DNA of 15,752 bases from Dehalococcoidales bacterium (GTDB lineage: Bacteria > Chloroflexota > Dehalococcoidia > Dehalococcoidales > Fen-1064): assembly GCA_030667735.1 (NCBI GenBank), contig DAOUVG010000012.1, positions 1-15,752 of the forward strand, in the 5' to 3' direction. Shown piece by piece: positions 1-8,088 of this stretch. Every line of letters begins with the position of its first letter. The first letter of the stretch is position 1. A model generated the notes under the pieces. The model ran no database searches and was not told the origin of the DNA. It was given only the letters and a program-made list of their open reading frames with translations. A program made the translations under genes and the position numbers.

Positions 1-129
1 TAAAGATATATACGAGACACTACAGTAGAATCCTTAACATCGAACCCTTTTGAGGATAGTGGAACCCGACCTTAACATTGTCCCTATCCTGTCCTAAGGA
101 TGGGGTCCACCTCAAGTTACCGTTTCATT
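1..129. other. intergenic region at the window's left edge
   Basis: No coding region is supported here. It lies downstream of the minus-strand membrane protein gene. It is locally A+T-rich. The nonamer CCTTAACAT occurs twice (32-40 and 70-78), about 38 bp apart, and ATCCT/AGGAT forms a short inverted repeat around 87-102. Neither hairpin strand is followed by a T-run, so I do not call a terminator. Confidence 0.4.
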
Positions 130-627
130 CTAACCCTGCCACATGCCATATAGCGTGAGCCCGGACAGGGACAGGCAGGTGACAATCGCCCCGGCAATCA
201 ATACGCCGATGAAGATAGACAGCATGGCATGTCTGAATCGCAGCCCGAAGAGAACGGCTGCCAGCGAACCGGTCCAGGCTCCGGTCACCGGCAGGGGAAT
301 GGCGACGAAAAGTACCAGGCCGATTCTTTTGTACTTTTCGATGATTCTTCCCCGTCGGCGTGCCCCTGTAAAAAGCCAGGTCAGGATGCGGTCAAAGAAG
401 GGCACTCTGCTGAGGAACCGGGTGGCTGAATTGAGGAAGAGCAGGATGAAGGGTACCGGCAGGAGGTTGCCGATGACGGCCAGCGGCAGGGCGTAATACC
501 AGGGAAAGTCAAACAGGCCTATTGCCACCGGGATACCACCACGGAGTTCGAGGATTGGCAAGGCTGAAGTGACAATAACTACCAGCTCTTTGGCGAAACC
601 CAGGTTGAGAAGCTCTTCGGGGGACAC
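130..627 (-). CDS. small integral membrane protein, COG2426 / putative small multidrug export family
   Basis: A 165-residue, very hydrophobic protein that I recognise as the COG2426 family (Pfam Sm_multidrug_ex), named for export although the substrate is not established. It shows about four membrane segments, roughly residues 10-32, 42-66, 100-127 and 137-160. A basic cytoplasmic-type stretch (TGARRRGRIIEKYKR) lies between the second and third. Family hallmarks visible are the ELRGGIPVAIGL motif near residue 30 and the PLPVTGAWTGSL motif near residue 113, typical of this group. The start is GTG at 625-627, preceded on the minus strand by AAGGAG with a short spacer of four bases. The gene is divergent from dxs and stands alone in this window. 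Function in transport is a family label only. The membrane location is firm. Confidence 0.85.
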   Translation of the reverse strand: MSPEELLNLGFAKELVVIVTSALPILELRGGIPVAIGLFDFPWYYALPLAVIGNLLPVPFILLFLNSATRFLSRVPFFDRILTWLFTGARRRGRIIEKYKRIGLVLFVAIPLPVTGAWTGSLAAVLFGLRFRHAMLSIFIGVLIAGAIVTCLSLSGLTLYGMWQG

Positions 628-736
628 GTTTCTCCTTGACGTTTCTGAAAGGTGATTTCACTGTGTCGTCGGGTTATGGTCTTGGTGGAGTCTAACAAAT
701 GGGGTCTGGGTAGTCAAGTCGGTGGAGGAACGTATC

Positions 737-765
737 TTGACATCAAAACACGACGTTGTTAGTAT
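737..765 (+). promoter_or_regulatory. candidate sigma70-type promoter of the dxs-pgk-apgM-tpiA-miaA unit
   Basis: TTGACA at 737-742 matches the -35 consensus exactly. After a 17-base spacer comes TAGTAT at 760-765 (4 of 6 to TATAAT), preceded by TGT, i.e. an extended -10. The expected transcription start is near 772, about 10 bases before the ATG at 782. This was found by eye. It overlaps the upstream part of the longest dxs frame, so the promoter and a start at 722 or 737 are competing readings. Confidence 0.55.
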
Positions 766-781
766 GAAGTCAGGTTTAGAC

Positions 782-2683
782 ATGAGTAAATATCTGGACC
801 GCATCAATAACCCAACGGACTTGAAGAAGCTGACAGGGCCCGAACTCAAGGGGTTAGCTTCCGAGATTCGTGAGAAGCTGGTATCGGTAGTCCTCGACAA
901 CGGGGGCCATCTGGCTTCCAATCTGGGCGTGGTCGAACTGACCATCGCACTGCACCGTGTATACAATAGCCCACGAGACAAGATTGTCTGGGACGTTGGG
1001 CATCAGGCTTATCCCCACAAGCTGCTCACCGGCAGGAAGGATAGTTTTGCCACCCTGCGGCAGCTCGGTGGTTTGTCCGGTTACACCTGCCGTACTGAAA
1101 GCGAGCATGACCCGTTTGGTGCCGGTCACGCCAGTACCTCGATTTCGGCGGCTCTGGGGATGGCGGTTGCTCGCGACCTCTCCGGCGACGATTACGATGT
1201 AGTCGCCGTTATTGGTGATGGCGCTGTGACCGGGGGGATGGCACTCGAGGGTCTGAATCAGGTGGGGCACATGGCCTCACGGCTGGTCGTCATCCTTAAT
1301 GATAACGGTATGTCCATATCGCCAACAGTTGGTGCCCTGGCCAAACTACTCAGCCGGGTCCGATTTGACGACCGTTATGCCCGGGCAAAGGAGAGGAGTA
1401 AGCGGCTTCTGGATCGTTTGCCCTGGGGCCATAAGGTCTGGTGGGCAGGGAAACAGGTTGAGCACGGCATGAAGGGGCTGATGATGCCAACAGTCCTCTG
1501 GGAGGAATTCGGCTTCACTTATATCGGGCCGGTGGATGGCCATAACATCCAGGAGTTGGAGACTGTGCTGGCTCAGGCAAGGGACTACCGTCGCAGGCCA
1601 ACCTTGATACATGTGGTTACTACCAAGGGGAAAGGTCACCTTCCCGCTGAAGGTAATGCCGTTTACTTCCACGGCGTAGCGGCTAATAACACCACCGCTC
1701 ACTCGACACCAACATACAGTGAGGTATTTGCCCGGACCACACTCCGATTGGCCCGGGAAGAGCCCCGGCTGGTGGCGATTACTCCGGCGATGCCGGAGGG
1801 GAGCCACCTGAGTATTGTTGCCACTGAATTTCCGGACCGGGTGTTTGATGTTGGCATCTGCGAGCAGCATGCAGTTACCTTTGCTGCCGGACTGGCCACT
1901 CAGGGCTATATACCCGTCGTCTCCATATACTCCACTTTCCTGCAACGCTCCTTTGACCAGATAATCCATGATGTCTGCCTTCAGGACCTGCCGGTGGTGT
2001 TTGCCATTGACCGTGGCGGCATTGTCGGCGATGATGGCAAAACGCACCAGGGGACATTTGATATCTCCTACCTGACAATGGTCCCGAATCTCATTGTTGC
2101 CGCTCCCAAGGATGAGAACGAACTTCAGCACCTGCTCTACACGGCAACCAGGTCAGCACACCCGATGGCAGTCCGGTACCCGCGAAGTGCCGGGTTGGGA
2201 GTAGAAATGGACCAGGAGTTGCATATTATTCCCATCGGCAAGGGTGAGGTGCTGAGAGACGGAGATGACATCGCCATTGTGGCTATCGGGTCGATGGTAG
2301 CCCCGGCCATGGAAGCGGCTGAAAAACTGGCCGCCAATGGCGTTGAGGCTGCCGTAATTAATGCCCGCTTTGCCAAGCCCCTGGACTCCGAGCTTCTGAT
2401 TGACGTCGCCGGTCGGGTCAAGCGGATTATCACTGTTGAAGAGAATGTTCTCAGCGGCGGCTTCGGCAGCAGTGTGGCCGAACTCATTCAGAGGACCGGT
2501 ATGGACGATGTCCAGGTCAGATGCATCGGGCTTCCTGACGAGTTTATCGAGCACGGTCCTCAGGCGGTGCTTCGCTCAAGGTATGGACTGGATGCCGAAG
2601 GGATAGGTCGGCAGGTGCTGGACCTGTTCCCGGTGCTTCAGCAAAAGGCAGCATCAACACGGAGTATTGAGGCTATCCATTAA
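782..2683 (+). CDS. dxs: 1-deoxy-D-xylulose-5-phosphate synthase
   Basis: DXS condenses pyruvate with glyceraldehyde 3-phosphate, using thiamine diphosphate, to make DXP. This is the first step of the MEP isoprenoid pathway and also feeds thiamine and pyridoxal synthesis. Counting from ATG 782 (633 residues), the transketolase-like parts are in order: DVGHQAYPHKLLTGR near 71-85, the ThDP/Mg motif GDGAVTGG near 145 with NDNG near 173, and FDVGICEQHAVTFAAG near 355-370 with the catalytic-type Glu. DRGGIVGDDGKTHQGTFD follows near 410. The C-terminal transketolase domain is complete. Family members usually begin close to the YLDRIN segment, which favours 782. Longer in-frame starts are GTG 722 and TTG 737; the TTG has GGAGGA seven bases upstream, but it also forms the -35 box of a good promoter. 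First gene of a five-gene same-strand run. Confidence 0.95.
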   Translation: MSKYLDRINNPTDLKKLTGPELKGLASEIREKLVSVVLDNGGHLASNLGVVELTIALHRVYNSPRDKIVWDVGHQAYPHKLLTGRKDSFATLRQLGGLSGYTCRTESEHDPFGAGHASTSISAALGMAVARDLSGDDYDVVAVIGDGAVTGGMALEGLNQVGHMASRLVVILNDNGMSISPTVGALAKLLSRVRFDDRYARAKERSKRLLDRLPWGHKVWWAGKQVEHGMKGLMMPTVLWEEFGFTYIGPVDGHNIQELETVLAQARDYRRRPTLIHVVTTKGKGHLPAEGNAVYFHGVAANNTTAHSTPTYSEVFARTTLRLAREEPRLVAITPAMPEGSHLSIVATEFPDRVFDVGICEQHAVTFAAGLATQGYIPVVSIYSTFLQRSFDQIIHDVCLQDLPVVFAIDRGGIVGDDGKTHQGTFDISYLTMVPNLIVAAPKDENELQHLLYTATRSAHPMAVRYPRSAGLGVEMDQELHIIPIGKGEVLRDGDDIAIVAIGSMVAPAMEAAEKLAANGVEAAVINARFAKPLDSELLIDVAGRVKRIITVEENVLSGGFGSSVAELIQRTGMDDVQVRCIGLPDEFIEHGPQAVLRSRYGLDAEGIGRQVLDLFPVLQQKAASTRSIEAIH

Positions 2684-2758
2684 TCACGAATACCGGATCA
2701 ACTTAAGCACAGTTCGCATAATAACAACCATCGGGAATCTTGCTGTCAAGGGTGAGAG

Positions 2759-3955
2759 ATGAACAAACTGACGGTCAGGGATATTGAAGTCAGGGACAAG
2801 CGGGTACTGGTTCGGGTTGACTTCAACGTGCCTCTGGATGAGAAGACCGGGGCGATTACTGACGACAGCCGTATCCGGGCAACACTTCCCACGATTAAGT
2901 ACCTCATTGACCAGGGGGCCAAAGTTATTCTGGCCACTCACCTGGGGCGGCCACATGGAAGGATAGACAGTAAGCTGCGGCTTACCGTGGTTGCCCAGCG
3001 GCTATCACAGCTCCTGGGTAAGCAGGTAGGAGTAACCAATAACTGCATCGGCGCGGAAACGGAGAAATCGATACAGACTCTCAGGAGCGGTGATATCATC
3101 CTTCTGGAGAACCTGCGGTTTCATTCTTCCGAGGAAAGGGACAGTCCAATCTTCGCCCGTGCCCTGGCCAGGTTTGCCGATGTGTTTGTTAACGATGCCT
3201 TCGGCACCTCCCACCGCAGCCATACCTCGATAGTTCGTATCAGCGAGCATCTGCCCGCGGTTGCCGGTCTGCTTCTGGAGAAGGAATTGAACACCCTCGG
3301 TAGTATACTGGAGAACCCCGCCCATCCCTTCGCCGCTCTTCTTGGTGGTGCCAAGGTTAGCGACAAGGTTAGTATGGTGGAGAACATCCTGACCAAAGTA
3401 GACTGTTTGCTCATTGGTGGTGGCATGGCAGCTATCTTCCTGAAGGCCAGGGGGTATGAAGTAGGCCAGTCCCTCATCGAGGAAGACCGGCTTGAGGCTG
3501 CGGCTGGCTTGATGCAAAAGGCGTCCGATGGCGGAGTGCGCCTCCTGTTGCCGGTTGATGTGGTTGTTGCTGATGATATTGATGCTGAGTCTGGGGTGGC
3601 TACAGTACAGGTTGAGAACATCGGAAAAACACAGCGGATTGCTGACATTGGACCGCAGACAACGAAGTCCTTCTACGAGGAGCTACGCAGGTGCCGTACC
3701 ATTTTCTGGAACGGGCCTATGGGTGTTTATGAGATACCACGGTTCGCCGAGGGTACGCGCGCCATGGCCAAGCTCATTGCCGGCAGCGAGGCGGCGACTA
3801 TCCTCGGCGGAGGCTCCACTGCCGAAATAGCGACAAACATGGGACTTGCTAATCGGATGACCTTTATTTCCACCGGTGGTGGGGCTTCACTGAGATTCCT
3901 GGGAGGCGAGTCCTTGCCGGGAGTAGATGCACTGTATGACAGGGAGGAAACCTGA
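2759..3955 (+). CDS. pgk: phosphoglycerate kinase
   Basis: Reversible transfer of phosphate between 1,3-bisphosphoglycerate and ADP in cytosolic glycolysis/gluconeogenesis. The 398-residue length is the family norm. N-domain 3-phosphoglycerate contacts are visible: RVDFNVP (19-25), DSRIR (36-40), HLGRPHG (61-67), ENLRFH (117-122) and SHRSHTS (151-157). C-domain nucleotide contacts are GGAKVSDK (196-203), FWNGPMGVYE (316-325), GGGSTAE (350-356) and STGGGAS (371-377). The ATG at 2759 follows AAGGGTGAGAG, a usable Shine-Dalgarno, 75 bases after the dxs stop. The product works next to TpiA and ApgM encoded downstream, so the three consecutive lower-glycolysis genes are probably co-transcribed. 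No anomalies seen. Confidence 0.97.
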   Translation: MNKLTVRDIEVRDKRVLVRVDFNVPLDEKTGAITDDSRIRATLPTIKYLIDQGAKVILATHLGRPHGRIDSKLRLTVVAQRLSQLLGKQVGVTNNCIGAETEKSIQTLRSGDIILLENLRFHSSEERDSPIFARALARFADVFVNDAFGTSHRSHTSIVRISEHLPAVAGLLLEKELNTLGSILENPAHPFAALLGGAKVSDKVSMVENILTKVDCLLIGGGMAAIFLKARGYEVGQSLIEEDRLEAAAGLMQKASDGGVRLLLPVDVVVADDIDAESGVATVQVENIGKTQRIADIGPQTTKSFYEELRRCRTIFWNGPMGVYEIPRFAEGTRAMAKLIAGSEAATILGGGSTAEIATNMGLANRMTFISTGGGASLRFLGGESLPGVDALYDREET

Positions 3956-3985
3956 GCATAAACGGGGTATCTGCGTATCAAAGAA

Positions 3986-4015
3986 GGAGCGCCCCTCGGA
4001 AGGGGCGGGCGCTCC
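3986..4015 (+). repeat. hairpin between pgk and apgM
   Basis: GGAGCGCCC (3986-3994) is perfectly complementary to GGGCGCTCC (4007-4015), and an alternative inner pairing GCCCCT/AGGGGC also forms. There is no T-run after it, so it is not a classical terminator. It may be an RNA-stabilising or processing structure, or part of the neighbouring repeat element. Confidence 0.5.
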
Positions 4016-4064
4016 TCAGAAGGGGCGAAACCCCTCTTCTGAGAGGGACCTGAGGGGGTGAGGT
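4015..4064 (+). repeat. intergenic palindromic repeat, copy A (short form)
   Basis: CTCAGAAGGGG (4015-4025), loop CGAAA, then CCCCT and TCTGAG (to 4043) form a hairpin with a two-base bulge. The tail GGGGGTGAGGT (4054-4064) is identical to the tail of copy B near 13280-13290. Compared with copy B, the middle section (CATAAC and the full second hairpin) is shortened. The repeat runs into the proposed GTG start of apgM and supplies its Shine-Dalgarno-like G-run. Confidence 0.6.
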
Positions 4065-5280
4065 GAGCACCAGAGTTGATAGTCGGGAGCTAATGAAACA
4101 GCTTTCCAGGTCTTCGCCCGGCAAGATAGTGCTGCTGGTTGTGGACGGTATCGGCGGGTTACCCGGACCGGAGACCGGCAGGACAGAACTGGAGACGGCG
4201 CGGACGCCAAACCTTGATGCACTGGTAACAAGGGGTGTATGTGGGCTGGCAGACCCGGTTGGCCCCGGTATAACGCCGGGCAGTGCCCCGGGCCACACCG
4301 CTCTGTTCGGCTATGACCCGCTTACCGCCGACATCGGGCGCGGGGTACTTGAGGCGGTGGGGATAGACTTTGACCTGCAACCACAAGATGTAGCCGCCCG
4401 GGGGAACTTCTGCACCGTGGACAGCGCCGGGCTGGTTACGGACCGCCGTGCTGGCCGCATATCCACCGAGAAGTGTACTGAGTTGTGCCAGCAACTGGAT
4501 GGCCTGACAGTTGAGGGTGTGACTGTGATTGTGCGTCCGGTGAGGGAACACCGCTTTATAGCCGTGTTCCGCGGGGAGGGTCTTGCTCCTCAGGTGACAG
4601 AATCCGACCCTCAGCAGGTGGGACTTGCTCCGGTGGCTATCACTGCTTTATCTACGGCGGCCGGGAAGATGGCGGCAGTCGCCAGCCGGTTCGTCGTTCG
4701 GGCAGGGGAAGTCCTTGCCGGCCATTATCCCGCCAACATGGTCCTCCTGCGCGGTTTCTCTGAGAAACCTCACTTTGAGACCATGACCGAGATATACAAG
4801 CTGAAGCCGGCAGCGATTGCACATTATCCCATGTATCGTGGGCTGGCCAGGCTGGTGGGCATGGACGTTCTCAATACCGGGCCCACGATTGAGGACGAGT
4901 TCAGTACCATGAAGCAGAGCTACGCTGCCTATGACTTCTTCTTTCTCCACGTGAAGGCGACCGATTCCGCCGGAGAAGATGGCGACTTCGACCGGAAAGT
5001 AAAGGTCATCGAACAGGTCGATAAAGCTCTGCCGGAGTTGACTGGGCTCCAACCGGAAGTGATTGTGGTCACAGCAGACCACTCGACACCGGCCCTGCTG
5101 AAAGCGCATAGCTGGCATCCGGTACCGGTGCTACTGTACTCACCGTGGTGTCGACCGGACCGTGCCACCGAGTTCTCGGAGTCGGCCTGTGTAATTGGTG
5201 GACTGGGTAGGTTTCCAGCCACACAGATAATGCCCCTGGCGATGGCCCACGCACTCAAGCTGGCCAAGTTCGGGGCATAA
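4063..5280 (+). CDS. apgM: 2,3-bisphosphoglycerate-independent phosphoglycerate mutase, archaeal (ApgM) type
   Basis: Interconverts 3- and 2-phosphoglycerate without a bisphosphoglycerate cofactor. The 405-residue protein belongs to the alkaline-phosphatase-like metalloenzyme superfamily. Visible are LLVVDGIGG (24-32, metal Asp), TARTPNLDALVTRG (45-58), PGSAPGHTALFGYDP (72-86) with the serine expected to carry phosphate, FFLHVKATDSAGEDGDF (293-309), and VTADHSTP (336-343) with a distal His-rich segment (AHSWHPVPVLL). The GTG start at 4063 follows GAGGGGGTGAG. An alternative ATG at 4093 would remove 10 residues ahead of the conserved core. A related branch of this family has been proposed as homoserine kinase, but the position between pgk and tpiA favours mutase. 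The upstream 107 bases are filled by two hairpins and a repeat copy. Confidence 0.88.
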   Translation: MSTRVDSRELMKQLSRSSPGKIVLLVVDGIGGLPGPETGRTELETARTPNLDALVTRGVCGLADPVGPGITPGSAPGHTALFGYDPLTADIGRGVLEAVGIDFDLQPQDVAARGNFCTVDSAGLVTDRRAGRISTEKCTELCQQLDGLTVEGVTVIVRPVREHRFIAVFRGEGLAPQVTESDPQQVGLAPVAITALSTAAGKMAAVASRFVVRAGEVLAGHYPANMVLLRGFSEKPHFETMTEIYKLKPAAIAHYPMYRGLARLVGMDVLNTGPTIEDEFSTMKQSYAAYDFFFLHVKATDSAGEDGDFDRKVKVIEQVDKALPELTGLQPEVIVVTADHSTPALLKAHSWHPVPVLLYSPWCRPDRATEFSESACVIGGLGRFPATQIMPLAMAHALKLAKFGA

Positions 5281-5303
5281 AGATATTTTCCCTGTCGGTA
5301 ATT

Positions 5304-5317
5304 GCATGACGTTATGC
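5304..5317. promoter_or_regulatory. 14-bp near-palindrome upstream of tpiA
   Basis: GCATGACGTTATGC is symmetric except for one G/T pair of positions. It sits in the 77-base gap between apgM and tpiA. It could be an operator or a small hairpin, but there is no direct support beyond the symmetry. Confidence 0.2.
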
Positions 5318-5357
5318 GTGCCTGACCGGGGTAGAAAACTTATTCAGGGGTGACAGA

Positions 5358-6152
5358 ATGCGTTCGCCGATGATTGCCGGCAACTGGAAGATGAATACCA
5401 CGGTGAGCGAGGCCGTTGAGCTGGTCAATCAGGTGCGCAAGAGACTCAGCGGAACGTACGATGTGGAGGTGGTGGTCTGCCCGCCGTTTGTCTCTCTGGT
5501 GCCTGTGAAGGAGGCGCTCAAGGGGACTTCGATTAAACTGGGCGCGCAGAATATATACTTCGAGGAAAAAGGGGCCTATACCGGCGAAATCTCTTCAACG
5601 ATGCTGGTTGGCCTCTGTGAGCATGTTATCATCGGGCACTCGGAGCGACGGCAGTACTTTGGTGATTCGGATGATGTTGTCAATAAGAAGATGGGTACGG
5701 CATTGAAGGCCGGTCTGAAGCCCATTCTGTGCGTCGGAGAGAAGCTGGAGGAGAACGAGGCTGGCAAGACCAATGATATCGTCACCGGACAACTGAGGTC
5801 TGCGCTGGCCGGACTGGAATGCTCCGGCGAACTGGTGGTTGCCTATGAGCCTATCTGGGCGATAGGAACGGGCAGGGCAGCCCATGGCAAGCAGGTCAAT
5901 GACACTGTCCGGATTATCCGGAGTACGCTGGTCGAGTTATATGGTCAGCAGATGGCTGATGACGCCCGCATTCTCTATGGTGGCAGTGTTACTGCGGACA
6001 ACATCGCCGAGTTTATGGAGCAGTCTGAAATCGATGGTGCCCTGGTTGGTGGGGCCAGTCTGAAAGCGGACCAGTTCACCAGCATCATCCGGCAGACGGA
6101 AGATATATTCTTCCCGAACAACCCGCCAACCAAGGACCTCATACCCTGGTAG
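5358..6152 (+). CDS. tpiA: triose-phosphate isomerase
   Basis: Interconverts dihydroxyacetone phosphate and glyceraldehyde 3-phosphate in the cytosol. The sequence has the full set of TIM-barrel signatures: GNWKMN (8-13, catalytic Lys 11), GAQNIY (62-67), IGHSERRQ (92-99, catalytic His 94), AYEPIWAIGTG (162-172, catalytic Glu 164 and loop 6), YGGSV (207-211) and GALVGGASL (227-235). At 264 residues it is slightly longer than the usual 250 or so, because of a C-terminal tail (FFPNNPPTKDLIPW) after the last helix. ATG 5358 is preceded by AGGGGTGA, a good ribosome site. It follows apgM and precedes miaA by 22 bases, so the triose block and tRNA-modification gene are likely on one transcript. Its product is also a direct DXS substrate. 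Confidence 0.97.
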   Translation: MRSPMIAGNWKMNTTVSEAVELVNQVRKRLSGTYDVEVVVCPPFVSLVPVKEALKGTSIKLGAQNIYFEEKGAYTGEISSTMLVGLCEHVIIGHSERRQYFGDSDDVVNKKMGTALKAGLKPILCVGEKLEENEAGKTNDIVTGQLRSALAGLECSGELVVAYEPIWAIGTGRAAHGKQVNDTVRIIRSTLVELYGQQMADDARILYGGSVTADNIAEFMEQSEIDGALVGGASLKADQFTSIIRQTEDIFFPNNPPTKDLIPW

Positions 6153-6174
6153 CCGGCAGGCAACCGGCCGGAGT

Positions 6175-7134
6175 ATGTGTCAGGGGAGCGGTGACGGATT
6201 GCCGGGACAGAGAATGAGGCATCTCGTAGTTATAGTCGGTCCCACCGGAGTCGGCAAGAGCCGACTGGGACTCGAACTGGCCGGGGAGTTCAGCGGGGAG
6301 ATAGTCAGTGCCGATAGCCGCCAGGTATACGTGCACATGGACATCGGCACCGCCAAGCCCAGTCCGGAAGAGCAATCCTTCGTGCGGCACCATGTTCTTG
6401 ACATAAACAGTCCCGACCAGGACTTCAGCCTTGCCCGGTACCAGCAGCTTGCCTGCGAAGCAATCGATGATATTCACCTGCGCGGACGGTTGCCATATCT
6501 TGTCGGCGGAAGCGGTCTCTATGTCCGGGCGGTAGTGGAAGGCTGGCGGATACCGCGCGTCCCGCCGGATGCCGGGTTCCGTCAGGAAATGGAAAAGCGC
6601 GCTGCCGAATCAGGCGGCCACCGCCTGTACGAGGAACTGCTCAAGATAGACCCTGTGGCCGCTCACAGGATTGACCCGCGTAATGTCCGCCGTGTTATCA
6701 GGGCACTCGAAGTCAGTCGCAGTGCCTCGGCTCCTGCGTCGAAACTCCATGGTAAGCAGGTGCCGCCTTATGAGACGCTCATAATCGGTCTGACCACTGA
6801 GAGAAGTGAATTGTACCGCCGGATTGATTCCAGGGTCGACACCATGATTGAGCGAGGGCTGGTTGATGAGGTGAAGAAGCTGGTAGAAATGGGCTACGGC
6901 TCCGCTCCTCCGCTCGTTTCCGGTATCGGCTACCGGCAGATTAGCATGTACCTGCGTGGCGATATGAGTCTGGCCGAGGCTGTTCAGCAGATGAAGACCG
7001 AGACGCACCGGCTGGTGCGCCACCAGTATAGCTGGTTCCGGTTAAAGGATGAGCGCATCCACTGGTTTGATGTGCAGATAGAGCCGGAGGCAGAGATTCG
7101 GGCCTTGGTCGGTAAATTCGTCAGTGCTGGCTGA
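6175..7134 (+). CDS. miaA: tRNA dimethylallyltransferase
   Basis: MiaA transfers the dimethylallyl group of DMAPP to N6 of adenosine 37 in tRNAs reading codons that begin with U. Motifs: P-loop GPTGVGKS (22-29), SADSRQVY with the catalytic-type Asp (45-52), DIGTAKP (56-62), HHVLD (72-76), GGSGLYV (111-117), RNVRRVIRALEV (169-180) and GIGYRQI (250-256). At 319 residues the length is typical. The start is uncertain. ATG 6175 has GGAG only one base away. TTG 6199 has AGGGGAG about ten bases upstream. ATG 6214 gives the usual short N-terminus directly before the P-loop strand. Its co-substrate DMAPP is an end product of the pathway begun by dxs at the head of the same run. The gene ends 15 bases from the convergent panC. 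Confidence 0.96.
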   Translation: MCQGSGDGLPGQRMRHLVVIVGPTGVGKSRLGLELAGEFSGEIVSADSRQVYVHMDIGTAKPSPEEQSFVRHHVLDINSPDQDFSLARYQQLACEAIDDIHLRGRLPYLVGGSGLYVRAVVEGWRIPRVPPDAGFRQEMEKRAAESGGHRLYEELLKIDPVAAHRIDPRNVRRVIRALEVSRSASAPASKLHGKQVPPYETLIIGLTTERSELYRRIDSRVDTMIERGLVDEVKKLVEMGYGSAPPLVSGIGYRQISMYLRGDMSLAEAVQQMKTETHRLVRHQYSWFRLKDERIHWFDVQIEPEAEIRALVGKFVSAG

Positions 7135-7149
7135 ACACCGGGGACAGGA

Positions 7150-8088
7150 CTATTTACCCTGGTACGGTCTCAGTACAACGTTGTCAAGCAGCCGGGTCTT
7201 TCCAAATCTGACCGCCAGTGATACCAGCGCTGCCGAAGTGATTGTGTCCAGTTCTTCGAGTGTCAGCGTGTCAGCTACACTGATGTAGTCGATTTGCCCC
7301 TCAGGCTGCCGCTCAATGAATTGTCGCATCTCGCTACGGATGTGCTCGGCATTACGTTCGCCGTCTGTCCATAGTCGCTCGGCCATCTTGAGCGATTGCG
7401 ATAGTACCGTTGCTGACCGGCGCTGCTCCGGTGTGAGATAGATATTCCGACTGCTCATTGCCAGGCCATCGTGTTCCCGGATTGTAGGGCAGACAATAAC
7501 GTCAAGGCCCATATTGAGGTCAGTTGCCATTTTCTGGATAACGATAGCCTGCTGGGCGTCCTTCTGCCCGAAGTAGGCACGGGTTGGCTGTACGATGTTG
7601 AACAGCTTGGCGACTACGGTGGTGACACCCCGGAAATGGGTAGGGCGGGCGGCCCCTTCGAGTCGTTCCGTCAGCCCGGTGACCTCTACCCATGTGTTGA
7701 ACTGCGGTGGGTAGATTTCGTCCGGCGGCGGCATGAAGACAACGTCCGTATCCAGTTCCTCCAGCATTGTCAGGTCACGCTTAATGTCACGCGGGTAGTC
7801 TTCAAGGTCTTCGCAGGGGCCGAACTGGGTGGGATTCACGAATATGCTGACCACAACGGTTGCATTGTCCTCACGGGCTCGTTTCACCAGGGAAAGGTGA
7901 CCTTCGTGAAGGTATCCCATGGTCGGTACAAAACCTACCGGTCCGGCCAGTGTGCGGCGCAACCTTCTCATTTCGTCCACTGTCTCGATGACCTTCATGT
8001 CAGGACCCTTCTTTCCGCTATTATCTCTGGAAGCGTGACTATGCCATGGTGTCGATGCACCAGTCTGTTCTCCCTGTACGATGCTCAT
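7150..8088 (-). CDS. panC: pantothenate synthetase (pantoate--beta-alanine ligase)
   Basis: ATP-dependent ligation of pantoate and beta-alanine to pantothenate, the CoA precursor. Nucleotidyltransferase HIGH-like motif PTMGYLHEGHLSLV, then VSIFVNPTQFGP, the pantoate/ATP segment THFRGVTTVVAKLFN, AYFGQKDAQQ, and the KMSKS-like REHDGLAMSSRNIYL are all present. The core family protein would start at the ATG 7996-7998 (MKVIETVDEM, 282 residues, with AAGAAGGG seven bases upstream). However, the in-frame ATG at 8086-8088 has the stronger GGAGGG five to six bases upstream and lies 49 bases from the panB stop. It adds a 30-residue polar N-terminal extension (MSIVQGEQ...). I give the longer form, but the shorter is equally plausible. 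Translation follows panB on the minus strand. Confidence 0.95.
   Translation of the reverse strand: MSIVQGEQTGASTPWHSHASRDNSGKKGPDMKVIETVDEMRRLRRTLAGPVGFVPTMGYLHEGHLSLVKRAREDNATVVVSIFVNPTQFGPCEDLEDYPRDIKRDLTMLEELDTDVVFMPPPDEIYPPQFNTWVEVTGLTERLEGAARPTHFRGVTTVVAKLFNIVQPTRAYFGQKDAQQAIVIQKMATDLNMGLDVIVCPTIREHDGLAMSSRNIYLTPEQRRSATVLSQSLKMAERLWTDGERNAEHIRSEMRQFIERQPEGQIDYISVADTLTLEELDTITSAALVSLAVRFGKTRLLDNVVLRPYQGK

Noticed and set aside
3986..4043. Intrinsic terminator between pgk and apgM
   Set aside because: Two G+C-rich hairpins are present, but neither is followed by a T-run on the plus strand; the second belongs to the repeat family.
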